A stretch of 64,000 bases of DNA. Source: Candidatus Flemingiibacterium merdigallinarum (GTDB lineage Bacteria; Bacillota; Clostridia; Oscillospirales; CAG-272). The notes beneath the pieces were generated by a model, which was not told the DNA's origin, searched no databases, and saw nothing but the letters and a program-made list of their open reading frames with translations. The stretch covers positions 1-64,000 of the forward strand of contig CAJFKR010000004.1 in assembly GCA_904386005.1 (NCBI GenBank), given 5' to 3'. Positions 9,167 to 21,067 of this stretch are shown piece by piece (position 1 is the first letter of the stretch; each line of letters starts with the position of its first letter). Made by a program: the position numbers and the translations under genes.

Positions 9167-9616
9167 GTGTCGGAAAAATCCATGAACAAGCACCGGCTTT
9201 GCGGAATAATCAGTCTTGCGGCGGCGGTCGCGCTCGAGCTTCTGCCTGTGGGGGCGGTATGCTGCTTTGCGGTAGCTCCCGAAGCCGGCGGCGGTTATAT
9301 CCGCGAGACCTATTCGTATTTTGACCCGCTCGTATTCGGCTACGCTAATTTCGGACCGCTTATAACGGCGATTTTGTCCTGCGTTTTACTGACGCTCTGG
9401 ATTTACGGCGCGGTTTTCGAGTCGGAGGGGAAGTATTTCGGCGTGATGACCGTGCTTTCGGTAATCGCGCTGGCGGCGTCGCTGTTTCCGGTACTGCTGG
9501 GGATAAAGTTTTATTCTATAATCGGCTGCGGGATAACGCTGCTGATGCTCGTGTCAGGGCTGACCGCGGGCAGGTGCGCACGCGTATACACGCGCGGGGA
9601 CAAGCGGACGGTATGA
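9167..9616 (+). CDS. Small four-helix membrane protein, function unknown
   Basis: A 149-residue integral membrane protein. About four hydrophobic segments are visible: ISLAAAVALELLPVGAVCCF, a stretch around LITAILSCVLLTLW, the region GVMTVLSVIALAASLFPVLL, and IGCGITLLMLVSGL. I chose GTG 9167 because GGAGGG ends 6 nt upstream. ATG 9182 is a possible shorter start; longer in-frame codons run through the ribosome site. It lies 10 nt before the frameshifted membrane-anchored gene, so the two are probably co-expressed. No family recognised. Confidence 0.65.
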   Translation: MSEKSMNKHRLCGIISLAAAVALELLPVGAVCCFAVAPEAGGGYIRETYSYFDPLVFGYANFGPLITAILSCVLLTLWIYGAVFESEGKYFGVMTVLSVIALAASLFPVLLGIKFYSIIGCGITLLMLVSGLTAGRCARVYTRGDKRTV

Positions 9617-9626
9617 GAGGTGCGAT

Positions 9627-10188
9627 ATGCCAAGTGTGAAACGGCTTTCGAAAAAAAGCAATAGCCGCGGTCATTGCCGCGCTTGCGGTGATAGTCGCGG
9701 CGGTTTCGGCGTATTTCTACACACGCTCCGAAACCTTTGAGATTTCGCTTATGCTTGCCAAGGGGATATGGTCGGACGACGGCTTCAGTCATGACGAGCG
9801 GCAGATACCGGCTGAATATGAAATTACACTGAAACGGAATCTCTTTGGAAAAATCAACGTTTCGGGTACGGTCAGCTTTGACGGAACTACATATGTTATA
9901 ATAGAGGATTCATATTACAGCACTGACGAGAATGGCGAGAAATTTACGATTCGATTTGATTTTACTGACACTGACCGAAGTTCCTATATGGAGGGCAGTG
10001 TCGACCTAAATGATTACCGGAACGACCGTTACAGCGAGATAACCTCGGATTCGTTCTGTTTATATCATTTACAGAGCGACGGCGAGGGAGATTTTCCGAA
10101 TTACTTCCCCGCTATCGACTACTACATCTACCATCCGGACGAATACTACCGTATACTCAGGTTTATCGCAGATGTATTCGATTATTGA
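9627..10188 (+). CDS. Membrane-anchored hypothetical protein, frameshifted at an A7 tract
   Basis: ATG 9627 (after GAGAGG) encodes MPSVKRLSKK and then runs into a run of seven A at 9651-9657. Read as printed, the frame stops soon at a TGA. Removing one A joins it to a perfect anchor (AIAAVIAALAVIVAAVSAYF) and an uninterrupted soluble domain to 10188, 186 residues in total. The downstream part alone would need a GTG inside the membrane helix (9688). The soluble part has a beta-rich look (SGTVSFDGTTYVIIEDSYYS) and an acidic, tyrosine-rich end. Sequencing error in a homopolymer is the simplest explanation. No family recognised. Confidence 0.6.
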
Positions 10189-10215
10189 CAAAATCCACTT
10201 TTTTCGCATAATCCC

Positions 10216-10244
10216 TTGACAAACGGGGAAAATGGTAGTATAAT
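10216..10244 (+). promoter_or_regulatory. Promoter of the aspS-gatC operon
   Basis: TTGACA (10216-10221), 17-bp spacer, TATAAT (10239-10244), directly before the T-box leader. Confidence 0.85.
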
Positions 10245-10256
10245 TATACCATACCA

Positions 10257-10637
10257 AAGGCGATGACGGGAAGAGTAGCCTGCGATGCCGCGCAAAGCGA
10301 GCCGGTGACGGTGAGAGTCCGGCGGCGGCGCGTCGTGTGAAGAACATCCCCGAGCCGCCGACCGAACCGCGTGGCAATTTCCTGCGACCGCGAATTTACC
10401 GCCTCGCAGCTCAGATTTTGCCGTCACGCCAAGTAGACTCGGACGCAGCCGGAGCGTTACAGCCGGAGCATATCCTGAATGACGGGTTTGTGCCGCAATT
10501 GCCGGTATTTCGCGCAAGGCAGCTTCTATCCGCGTGTTCAGTGTATGAGCGAGCGCCGCGTATGCGGCATATGGGTGGTACCGCGGACAAATATTCAGTC
10601 GTTCGTCCCAGAAATTATTCTGGACGGGCGACTTTTT
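10257..10637 (+). promoter_or_regulatory. T-box riboswitch leader, probable Asn specifier
   Basis: A tRNA-sensing leader. The stem I base is GGCG..CGGG pairing with CCCG..CGCC around a kink-turn-like GA region. AGUA in the specifier loop is near 10275. On the 3' side, AAC (10343-10345) is followed by A and then UCCCCGAGC, which fits the usual specifier-purine-CCC-GAGC layout. The T-box GGTGGTACCGCGG is at 10574-10586, with UGGU to pair the tRNA acceptor end. The terminator is 10598-10637: GTCG..CGTCC pairing with GGACG..CGAC, then TTTTT. AAC would report uncharged tRNA-Asn. That suits the genes downstream, which make Asn-tRNA indirectly. The specifier was assigned by alignment from memory, so it is less certain than the T-box itself. 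Confidence 0.93.
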
Positions 10638-10684
10638 AGTTGTTAGTTTTTTAGTTGTTAGTTGTTAGTTATTAGTTATTAGTT
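10638..10684 (+). repeat. Heptamer-type tandem repeat (TTAGTTG/TTAGTTA)
   Basis: About six imperfect copies of a 7-nt unit (TTAGTTG, TTAGTTA) fill the space between the T-box terminator and the aspS ribosome site. A related TTAGGAG series sits at the same place after the pheS T-box. Confidence 0.7.
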
Positions 10685-10706
10685 TTAGGGAAAGGATTTT
10701 GCAAAC

Positions 10707-12797
<2,091 letters not shown>

Positions 12798-12813
12798 TGA
12801 AAGGACAATCGAA

Positions 12814-14277
12814 ATGAATGAAATTCTGAAGCTGACAGTCTCCGAGCTGTCCGAAAAGCTGGCGTCGCGCGAGCTGTCGAGCGTCGAGCTGACACAGGCT
12901 TACCTCGACCGCATCGATAAGACCGAGGAGACAATCGGCGCATATATAACCGTCTGCGGCGAGACTGCGCTGAAATCCGCCGCGGAGATAGACACAAGAC
13001 GAGTCGCCGGCGAAAAGCTCTCAGCTCTCGCCGGAATCCCGGTCGGAATAAAGGACAATATGTGTACCCGCGGACTCAAAACGACCTGCGCGTCAAGAAT
13101 GCTCGAAAACTTCGTTCCGCCATATGACGCGACTGTTGTCGAAAAGCTGAACGCTGTCGGCGCGGTCACACTCGGCAAATTGAATATGGACGAGTTCGCG
13201 ATGGGCTCGACTACCGAGAATTCCTATTTCAAAAAGACGCACAATCCGCGCGGAGTTGACCGCGTGCCCGGCGGCAGCTCGGGCGGCTCGGCGGCGGCGG
13301 TTGCGGCAGATGAAGCGCCGTATACGCTCGGTTCGGACACCGGCGGTTCGATAAGACAGCCGGCGGCGTTCTGCGGCGTCGTCGGTATGAAGCCGACCTA
13401 CGGCAGTGTATCGCGCTGGGGACTCATTGCGTTCGCGTCGTCGCTCGACCAGATAGGACCGCTGACGAAGAATGTGCGCGACAACGCGATAATCCTTAAC
13501 GCAATCATGGGTCACGACAGCCGCGACGCGACGTCGGTCGACCGCGAATACACCGACTGCACGTTCGGACTCGACCTCGGCGTCGCGAAAATGCGCATCG
13601 GCATACCCGAGGAGTTCTTCGGCGAGGGTATCAACGAGGAAGTCAAAGCGGCGGTGCTTAATGCCGCAAAGCTATTCGAGAAGCTCGGTGCCGCTACAGT
13701 TCCGGTTTCGATGAAAACGATATCGCACGCCCTGCCGGCCTACTATGTAATCTCGAGCGCAGAGGCGTCGTCTAACCTCGCGCGTTTCGACGGTGTGCGC
13801 TACGGCTACCGCAGTGAGAAGTACGACGACATCGTCGACCTCTACAAGAATTCGCGCAGCGAGGGCTTCGGCGCGGAGGTCAAGCGCAGAATCATGCTCG
13901 GCACGTTCGCGCTGTCTTCGGGCTACTACGACGCGTATTACAAGAAAGCCCTGCAGGTCAGAACGCTTGTGATGAACGATTTTTCGAAGATATTCGAGAC
14001 CTGCGACTTCATTCTATCTCCGGTCGCGCCGACGGTGGCGTACAAGCTCGGCGAAAAGAGCTCGAATCCGCTCGAGATGTATATGGGCGACATCTACACC
14101 GTGCCGGTGAATATCGCGGGAATCCCATCGCTGTCGCTGCCCTGCGGCACCGATTCAAACGGTATGCCGATAGGTATGCAGCTTATCGGCAAGGCGTTCG
14201 ACGAGGCGACGCTCTACCGCGCGGCAAACGCGTATGAGACTGAAACCGGCTGCTATCATCTGTCACGTGAAAAGTAA
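12814..14277 (+). CDS. gatA: Aspartyl/glutamyl-tRNA amidotransferase subunit A
   Basis: A 487-residue amidase-signature protein that releases ammonia from glutamine for the transamidation done with GatB. The Ser-cisSer-Lys triad is visible: Lys in [10 protein letters not shown] (about 78), the cis-Ser in [16 protein letters not shown] (about 172-187) and the loop [11 protein letters not shown] (about 151). Length and motifs match GatA. It starts 16 nt after the aspS-gatC stop with an AAAGGA site, so GatA should be made with its GatC partner. Conservation suggests it is fully functional. Confidence 0.96.
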   Translation: MNEILKLTVSELSEKLASRELSSVELTQAYLDRIDKTEETIGAYITVCGETALKSAAEIDTRRVAGEKLSALAGIPVGIKDNMCTRGLKTTCASRMLENFVPPYDATVVEKLNAVGAVTLGKLNMDEFAMGSTTENSYFKKTHNPRGVDRVPGGSSGGSAAAVAADEAPYTLGSDTGGSIRQPAAFCGVVGMKPTYGSVSRWGLIAFASSLDQIGPLTKNVRDNAIILNAIMGHDSRDATSVDREYTDCTFGLDLGVAKMRIGIPEEFFGEGINEEVKAAVLNAAKLFEKLGAATVPVSMKTISHALPAYYVISSAEASSNLARFDGVRYGYRSEKYDDIVDLYKNSRSEGFGAEVKRRIMLGTFALSSGYYDAYYKKALQVRTLVMNDFSKIFETCDFILSPVAPTVAYKLGEKSSNPLEMYMGDIYTVPVNIAGIPSLSLPCGTDSNGMPIGMQLIGKAFDEATLYRAANAYETETGCYHLSREK

Positions 14278-14352
14278 TTTGGTCCTGACAAGACGTAATC
14301 GCAGCCTGCATAATGGCTGCAACCCAGACCTAAAAAGGGAGATATAAATCAA

Positions 14353-15785
<1,433 letters not shown>

Positions 15786-15789
<4 letters not shown>

Positions 15790-16178
15790 ATATAGAAAAC
15801 CCGCGGCGCGAGGTTTGTAAAGCGAATAAAGAGCGGCCGCGCGGCGCGCTGACTTGCGCGAGGTTATGGGCGTCCGGCAAAATCAAGATGCCCGAAGCCC
15901 GCCCCGCGATATTGGCTTGTCATGCCGCTGCGCGCGATATGCCGAACGAAACCGCTGCGCTGTTATGCCACGCGGTCGGTCAGGCTTGCTCGGTCGTTCA
16001 CACGGTCGGACACGCGCTCGGATATCCGAGCTACGAGCTGACCGCAATCGCGCGCAGTGTCGGAGTATATGACTGTCGTGTACAGATAGAAGCGAGGGTG
16101 CGCGAGTACATCGAGCGGCTTTATTACTGGCGCTCGCACACGTGCGACTACTCTGACTGGGCGAGGTTCCTGCGGTGA
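15786..16178 (+). CDS. Imm-5-like putative immunity-family protein
   Basis: A 130-residue soluble protein, helical in appearance. The pattern ARLWASGKIKMPEARPAILACHAAARD followed by AVGQACSVVHTVGHALG resembles the Imm-5-like family (conserved ARAWA, EAR, AAHAAAR and GHA..T.H...HA segments). Annotators call this family putative immunity proteins, although most members have no tested toxin partner. The GTG start overlaps the gatB stop (GTGA), which indicates translational coupling. There is no toxin gene beside it. It may be a housekeeping protein of unknown role. Confidence 0.7.
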
Positions 16179-16190
16179 CATAAGAATATA

Positions 16191-16232
16191 AAAACGGATA
16201 CCTGTCGATATGTGCGGGTATCCGTTTTAATT
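16191..16232 (+). terminator. Terminator of the aspS-gatC operon
   Basis: AAAACGGATACC (16191-16202) pairs with GGTATCCGTTTT (16217-16228), a 12-bp stem whose A and T arms let it work in both directions. It follows the Imm-5-like stop by 12 nt. Confidence 0.85.
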
Positions 16233-16284
16233 ATGATTTGAGGCGTGATGTTATATTAATGTATGAAAATTATAATTTGCTTCT

Positions 16285-16306
16285 GCGAAAAATCAATTTT
16301 TCACGC
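16285..16306 (-). terminator. Terminator-like hairpin after the flavin-binding protein
   Basis: Read on the minus strand, GCGTGAAAAAT and ATTTTTCGC form a short AT-rich hairpin just after the 16317 stop. It faces the terminator of the opposite operon. Confidence 0.5.
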
Positions 16307-16316
16307 TGACGTCTGG

Positions 16317-16715
16317 TTAGAACTTGATAACTACCGGCGCGCTTGTGAATGAGCTGATTGTCGCGACCGCGTTTTTCATATAGAATACCTGCGTGTTGCC
16401 GTCGTTTTCATCATACATTTTGCGCAGATTCGGATAAGCGTCAAGCATTGACTTTCTTGCCTCTACGCGATCGTCCTCGCAGAGCTCGCACGCGATGCGA
16501 ATCCATTCGCCGTCGCGGAACGCGCAGATCTCGACCTTCGGGTTCGCGGCGATTTGGCGGCTGACCGGCTTTATCTTGCCGGTCTGTATGTAGAGCTTGC
16601 CCTCGAATTCGTTCACCGTTCCGAACGGGCGCACCCTCGGCTGGTCGCCGTCTACTGTAGCGAGATAATAAGTCTCGGCTTTTTTGAGAAAATCGTATAC
16701 TCGTTTCACATTCAT
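16317..16715 (-). CDS. Pyridoxamine 5'-phosphate oxidase-family protein
   Basis: A 132-residue split-barrel flavin-binding protein. It has FLKKAETYYLATVDGDQPRVRPFGTV at the start, LYIQTGKIKPVSRQIAANPKVEICAF in the middle and a C-terminal SSFTSAPVVIKF end. The family includes FMN- or F420-binding reductases and proteins of unknown role; this one is probably FMN-binding, not the vitamin B6 enzyme. The ATG at 16715 follows AGAAAGGGGA; longer in-frame starts run into the promoter. Monocistronic. Confidence 0.85.
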   Translation of the reverse strand: MNVKRVYDFLKKAETYYLATVDGDQPRVRPFGTVNEFEGKLYIQTGKIKPVSRQIAANPKVEICAFRDGEWIRIACELCEDDRVEARKSMLDAYPNLRKMYDENDGNTQVFYMKNAVATISSFTSAPVVIKF

Positions 16716-16757
16716 TCCCCTTTCTGATTCCGACACAGATATAATTGATACGACTAT

Positions 16758-16786
16758 ATTATATAATAAAAACCGGTGAATTGCAA
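16758..16786 (-). promoter_or_regulatory. Promoter of the flavin-binding protein gene
   Basis: On the minus strand, TTGCAA (16786-16781), 17-bp spacer and TATAAT (16763-16758), 43 nt before the start codon. Confidence 0.75.
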
Positions 16787-16922
16787 GATGATACCTGAAT
16801 ATTAACAGCGAGTTTTTGATTTGCGAAATGTTTCGCCTGGTCACGCCGCGCCGCGTCTGACAATACTGCGCCTGCGACATCCGGAGAAGCGCGTATTGCC
16901 CGATTCGTCAGACAGCAGGCTG

Positions 16923-19310
16923 TCATGACTGCCGGACTCCGAATGTGACCGATTTCATCAGCTTCGCGTCCGGCAGCCAGATCCGCGCTGACCGCTCGTC
17001 CGGCATACCCGCATAGCTTCCCTCGCGCATAAACGAAAGTCTGCGGAGCTTGTTGTCCCAGCGAATCGTCGTCAGCGAGTATTCGCCGTTCTCGTAGCCG
17101 TAGCCGTCGCCCGCGTCGTCGTACAGCCTGTACTCGGCGTCGCGCCCCGGATATATTCGCAGCGTCAGCTCGGGATTTTCCTGCTGCTCGGGGTACTCGA
17201 GCGCGGGCGCGAGCGGGATTATCGAGCCCTCGCGCGCAAACAGCGGCAGCTTGTCGAGCGGCGCGTCGACCTCGATCTCGCGGCCGCCCTGATAGTATTC
17301 GCCGGTCTCGAAGTCGTACCAGCCGCAGCCGGCGGGCAGGTAGACAGTCCATTTCTTCGCGGCGTCAATCGGGCGCGAGTCGGAATCATAATACATCGGT
17401 TTCGTGACCGGACATACGAGCAGCGAGTCGCCGAACATGAACTCGTCTCTGATATCATAACACACAGTGTCAAACGGGAACGCGAGTCCGAGCGGCGTCA
17501 TGAACGCGCCGCCGTCGAAGCAGACGTCGGCAGCCGTAGAGTAGATGTAGGGCATGAGCTCGCTGCGCAGACGAATATATTTCGCGATAGCGTCGTAGAA
17601 CGGCTCGCCCGCCTCGCCGAAGCGCCAGATTTCGCGCGGCGTGTCGGTGCCGTGCGAGCGCATCATCGGCAGAAACGCGCCGAGCTCGAGCCAACGGACA
17701 TACAGCTCGCGGTAGCCGAGGTCGTCGCAGCCGTCCTTGTATTCACCGGTCCGGAACCAGCCGCCGCCCGGAGCGACAAAGAAGCCGCCGATGTCAAACG
17801 ACCAGTAGGGTTCACCCGACGCGCAGAAGTTCAGTCCCTCGGGTATCTGCCGCGCGAGCACGTCCCAGCTCGACGCGATGTCGCCCGACCACGTGATCGT
17901 AGCGTAGCGGTGTTGTCCGGCGTAGGACGAACGGGTCAGGTTGACGACGCGCTTATCGGAGACTGCGCGCTGTCCTTCGTAGATTCCGCGCGAATGGTTC
18001 AGCGAATATGCCGAAATCTCGGCGTCGTCGAGATATTTCTTGCCCTCGCCGACATTTATCGCGATGCGCTCGTGCGGCTCGGGCTTGACGTCTCCCGACC
18101 AGTCGGCTTCGAACGGCTCGGAGCAGTCGCACCACCATGCGTCGACGCCGTGGCTGAACAGCCCGTCATATGCCTGCCGCCAGTAGATGTCGCGCGCCTG
18201 CTTCATAAACGCGTTGTAGGTCGAGCGGTTGCCGAGCATACAGCCCGCGTCGATGAGCTCCTTTTGATTTGCGCCCATGCCGTTCATGTTCGGCCAGATT
18301 GAGATCATCATGCGCGCTCCCAGCTCGTGCAGCTTCGCGGTCAGCTTGTCCGGGTCGGGGAAGCGCGCGGGATCGAAGGTCTTTTGCCCCCACTTTCCGT
18401 CCTCCCAGGTCAGCCAGTCTTGAATTATGAACCAGAGCGGGATATTCCGGCGGCGGTATTCCTCGACTATCGCGATAAGCTCGTCGGCGCATTTGTATCT
18501 TTCCTTTGACTGACCATAGCCATAAGCCCACTTCGGCAACAGCGGCGAGCTTCCGGTCAGCATCCGATATCCGCGGTGTATATCGCGGACATCTCTGCCG
18601 GCGATGAAATAGTAATCAAGCTCGTCGACCGTGTCGCACCAGACATGTGAGCCGACCTCGGTGTCGTCGAAGGTCATAAACGACCGGCAGTCGAACAGGA
18701 AGCCGTAGCCCTTGGTCGATACGAACGACGGCACGCAGGCTTTCATGTTGTGCTGATAGAGGTCGCGGTGATGACCGCGCAGGTTGCCGACTCCCTCCTC
18801 ATGCGAGCCGAAGCCGTAGAGTGCTTCGTCGCCGAATTCGAATTTCACCTTCGCCTGATATGCCTTGCGGTCGAATACAGATGTGCTGCTTCCGGCGACG
18901 ACCTTGACGCCGTCGGCAGTGTAGCGGTGCGAGACGTTGCCGTCGGCTGAGAACTCGTTTCGGTACACGTCGACCTCACGCAGAATCCTGCCGCCGCGGT
19001 CGGGCTCCTTTGTATACAGCCGTCCGAACTTGTCAAAGTAGCTGATAGCTCCGGTCGACTTTGACACTTTGACCGTGCATTCGTTCATGCACAGACTGAC
19101 GCGCTCGTCGTCCTCGGTGACAGTGAAGTCGCGGCAGGGCGGGCGGTGCGTAACTATCGGCGTGTAGTCGTCGTCAGAGCACTCGGGCAGAAACTCGCCG
19201 CGCGCGGTGAAGCTGATACGGACGATGTTATCGCCAATCGGCACAAGGCGCAGCAGATTCGCCTGTGATTTCAGAATTATCTCCGGATTTTTCGAAATGA
19301 GTGTATACAT
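16923..19310 (-). CDS. Glycoside hydrolase family 31 (alpha-glucosidase/alpha-xylosidase type)
   Basis: A 795-residue GH31 protein without a signal peptide, probably cytoplasmic. The N-terminal beta-sandwich is followed by the barrel: LPKWAYGYGQSKERYK, PLWFIIQDWLTWEDGKWG, and the nucleophile Asp395 in DAWWCDCSEPFEADW. The candidate acid/base is Asp477 in TWSGDIASSWDVL; GLNFCASGEPYWSFDIGGFF follows, and the protein ends in the usual C-terminal beta-domains. The subfamily and exact linkage cannot be read. The ATG at 19310 has a GAGGTGA ribosome site. It lies downstream of a sulfatase in the same direction, separated by a structured intergenic element, which suggests a sulfated or decorated alpha-glycan. 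Confidence 0.92.
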   Translation of the reverse strand: MYTLISKNPEIILKSQANLLRLVPIGDNIVRISFTARGEFLPECSDDDYTPIVTHRPPCRDFTVTEDDERVSLCMNECTVKVSKSTGAISYFDKFGRLYTKEPDRGGRILREVDVYRNEFSADGNVSHRYTADGVKVVAGSSTSVFDRKAYQAKVKFEFGDEALYGFGSHEEGVGNLRGHHRDLYQHNMKACVPSFVSTKGYGFLFDCRSFMTFDDTEVGSHVWCDTVDELDYYFIAGRDVRDIHRGYRMLTGSSPLLPKWAYGYGQSKERYKCADELIAIVEEYRRRNIPLWFIIQDWLTWEDGKWGQKTFDPARFPDPDKLTAKLHELGARMMISIWPNMNGMGANQKELIDAGCMLGNRSTYNAFMKQARDIYWRQAYDGLFSHGVDAWWCDCSEPFEADWSGDVKPEPHERIAINVGEGKKYLDDAEISAYSLNHSRGIYEGQRAVSDKRVVNLTRSSYAGQHRYATITWSGDIASSWDVLARQIPEGLNFCASGEPYWSFDIGGFFVAPGGGWFRTGEYKDGCDDLGYRELYVRWLELGAFLPMMRSHGTDTPREIWRFGEAGEPFYDAIAKYIRLRSELMPYIYSTAADVCFDGGAFMTPLGLAFPFDTVCYDIRDEFMFGDSLLVCPVTKPMYYDSDSRPIDAAKKWTVYLPAGCGWYDFETGEYYQGGREIEVDAPLDKLPLFAREGSIIPLAPALEYPEQQENPELTLRIYPGRDAEYRLYDDAGDGYGYENGEYSLTTIRWDNKLRRLSFMREGSYAGMPDERSARIWLPDAKLMKSVTFGVRQS

Positions 19311-19352
19311 AAATTCACCTCGCTGTGTTATTCTTTCATTTTTATCATTATT

Positions 19353-19454
19353 CCTTTTTGTGTCGATGTTTTGTGATGGTTTTGCGCAGCAAAATCGCAA
19401 TCGAAGATTGCGAAGTCACAAAACTCGTGAGTCTTAAAAATTTATTTTTAAGAC
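19353..19454 (-). repeat. Structured intergenic element, copy A
   Basis: Read on the minus strand: an AT-rich palindrome GTCTTAAAAAT/ATTTTTAAGAC (19454-19431), then CACGAG, then the outer stem GTTTTGTGAC with (A)TCACAAAAC (19424-19415 and 19377-19368). The outer stem encloses hairpin CGCAATC/GATTGCG (19412-19396) and hairpin TTTTGC/GCAAAA (19394-19380), and the copy ends at AAAAAGG. The first palindrome overlaps the sulfatase 3' end and supplies its last codons and stop. It matches copies at 27717 and 40816, with compensatory base changes in the stems. Confidence 0.8.
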
Positions 19455-20846
19455 TTCGGGCATATCGGAATATGGCAGTATTGTCGGCAGCGTTTCGCCC
19501 GCTTTTTCCATATGTTTTAGCAGCAGCTGTTTCAGATTTTCGCGTATGCCGCCATATTTTTCGTCGGCGACCAGATTGTTCCGCTCGTGCGGGTCGGAGT
19601 TGAGGTCATAGAGAAAGTCCTCGTAGTATATATCCGCCGAGCTGTCCTGCCAGCCCTTCGCGTCGGCTCTGACCGAATACTTCCAGTCGCGCGTCCTGAC
19701 CGCTCGCCCGACCTGACTCTCGCTTATCTGCATGAACACCGAGTCGTCCCAGTCTTTGGCGCGCCCCTCGGCGAGCGGCAGGAGCGAGCGACCGTCCCAG
19801 CTCTCGGGTATGTCGATTCCGGCGCAGTCGAGCAGTGTCGCCGGCAGGTCTATAAGACTGACCATCGCGTCCTCGACCTTGCCGTTTCTGATATCGCGGG
19901 AAATCGCTTCAGAAACGCCGTCGGCAGTATTGTCAGTATTGCCGCTGAACGCGCCGCCGTGGATTATCAGCGGTATGTGCGTGCAGCCGTCGTGACAGGA
20001 GCGCTTGTATTCACGGTTGCGTGTGCAGAAGTGCGAGCCGTGGTCGGAGGTGTAGATGAATATCGTGTTGTCCCAGTCGCCCGTCTCGCGCAGCGTGTCG
20101 ACCAAGCGACCGACGTTGTAGTCGAGACTCGCGCACTGACCAAGGTAGTCGGGATAATTCTCGCGCCAGTCGCCGCCGGTGCCGACAAGGTCGCCGGGAA
20201 CATCGAAGTCGGCAAAGCGCGCCTTGCTGCCGTCCGGACCCTCAAAAATGCCGTGGTCGTTCTGGTGGTGCGGCTCGATCTGCGATATAAACAGGAAGAA
20301 CGGCTTTGAGCGGTCTCGGCTGTGCAGGTAGTCTATCGCGAAATTGTTTATGCAGTCGGCGCGGTAGCCGATGAATTCACGCCGCCGCATATCGCCGTCA
20401 TATACATAGCCGTTGTAGCCGTGCGACGTGAACTCGAGCACATCGGCAGCCATCCAGTAGTTATAACCGCCGCGGTATTCGGGTGGAATCGGCTCGGTGC
20501 GGTGGTTGATGCCCTTTGCGCTGTTTGACGCTAAGTGCCACTTGCCGACATACGCGGTGTCGTAGCCGGCGGCGTTGAACAGGTCGGCGAGTCGGTTCTC
20601 GCAGCCTGTCGGCAGCTCGATGTCGTTTCTAAAGCAGCCGGTACGGGTCGCGTATTTGCCGCTTTGCAGGCAGGCGCGCGCCGGACCGCAGACCGGCTGA
20701 CAGGTGAACGCGTTCGCGTATCTTGTCCCCTCGGCGGCGATAGAGTCGAGGTTCGGCGTGACCGGCAGACGCTGACCGTAGCAGCCAAGAGTGTCCCAAC
20801 GCTGCTGGTCGGAGAAGTAAAAGACGATATTCGGACGGGTGGTCAT
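19434..20846 (-). CDS. Sulfatase (type I, formylglycine-dependent)
   Basis: A 470-residue sulfatase without a signal peptide. It begins RPNIVFYFSDQQRWDTLGCYG, with the metal-binding Asp after FYFS. The maturation motif is C-x-P-x-R (VCGPARACLQSG, Cys53), the Cys-type substrate of a formylglycine-generating enzyme. YTSDHGSHF carries the second metal-site Asp/His. Substrate class is uncertain; neighbours suggest a sulfated oligosaccharide. In an anaerobe the Cys would need a radical SAM maturase (anSME), and none is in the window. The last six residues (VLKINF) lie inside the palindrome of the intergenic element, so the C-terminus may have been reshaped by it. Confidence 0.92.
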   Translation of the reverse strand: MTTRPNIVFYFSDQQRWDTLGCYGQRLPVTPNLDSIAAEGTRYANAFTCQPVCGPARACLQSGKYATRTGCFRNDIELPTGCENRLADLFNAAGYDTAYVGKWHLASNSAKGINHRTEPIPPEYRGGYNYWMAADVLEFTSHGYNGYVYDGDMRRREFIGYRADCINNFAIDYLHSRDRSKPFFLFISQIEPHHQNDHGIFEGPDGSKARFADFDVPGDLVGTGGDWRENYPDYLGQCASLDYNVGRLVDTLRETGDWDNTIFIYTSDHGSHFCTRNREYKRSCHDGCTHIPLIIHGGAFSGNTDNTADGVSEAISRDIRNGKVEDAMVSLIDLPATLLDCAGIDIPESWDGRSLLPLAEGRAKDWDDSVFMQISESQVGRAVRTRDWKYSVRADAKGWQDSSADIYYEDFLYDLNSDPHERNNLVADEKYGGIRENLKQLLLKHMEKAGETLPTILPYSDMPEVLKINF

Positions 20847-20890
20847 AGGTTCATTCCTTTCCTTGATAGTTCAATATGTATACAAACTAT

Positions 20891-20920
20891 ATTATACCGC
20901 GGATTGCATGACTGAGTCAA
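20891..20920 (-). promoter_or_regulatory. Promoter of the sulfatase-GH31 unit
   Basis: On the minus strand, TTGACT (20920-20915), 18-bp spacer, TATAAT (20896-20891), 45 nt before the sulfatase start and its GGAAAGGA ribosome site. Confidence 0.75.
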
Positions 20921-21004
20921 TAATTTGACGAATATTTGTAATTTTGAATGATATTTGCGTTAAAAATATTAGTTTAAACTTTGTAGAAATATTCGTGATT
21001 TCTA

Positions 21005-21033
21005 TTGACAAACATAGCGGAATGTGGTATTAT
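21005..21033 (+). promoter_or_regulatory. Promoter of the 21068 gene
   Basis: TTGACA (21005-21010), 17-bp spacer, TATTAT (21028-21033). Confidence 0.8.
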
Positions 21034-21067
21034 TAATATAGAACAACCGACAAAGGAGGGCGGAACT

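Noticed and set aside
9640-9670. Programmed -1 frameshift at the A7 tract
   Set aside because: The frame needed downstream is +1 (one A too many), not -1, so a heptamer slip does not explain it.
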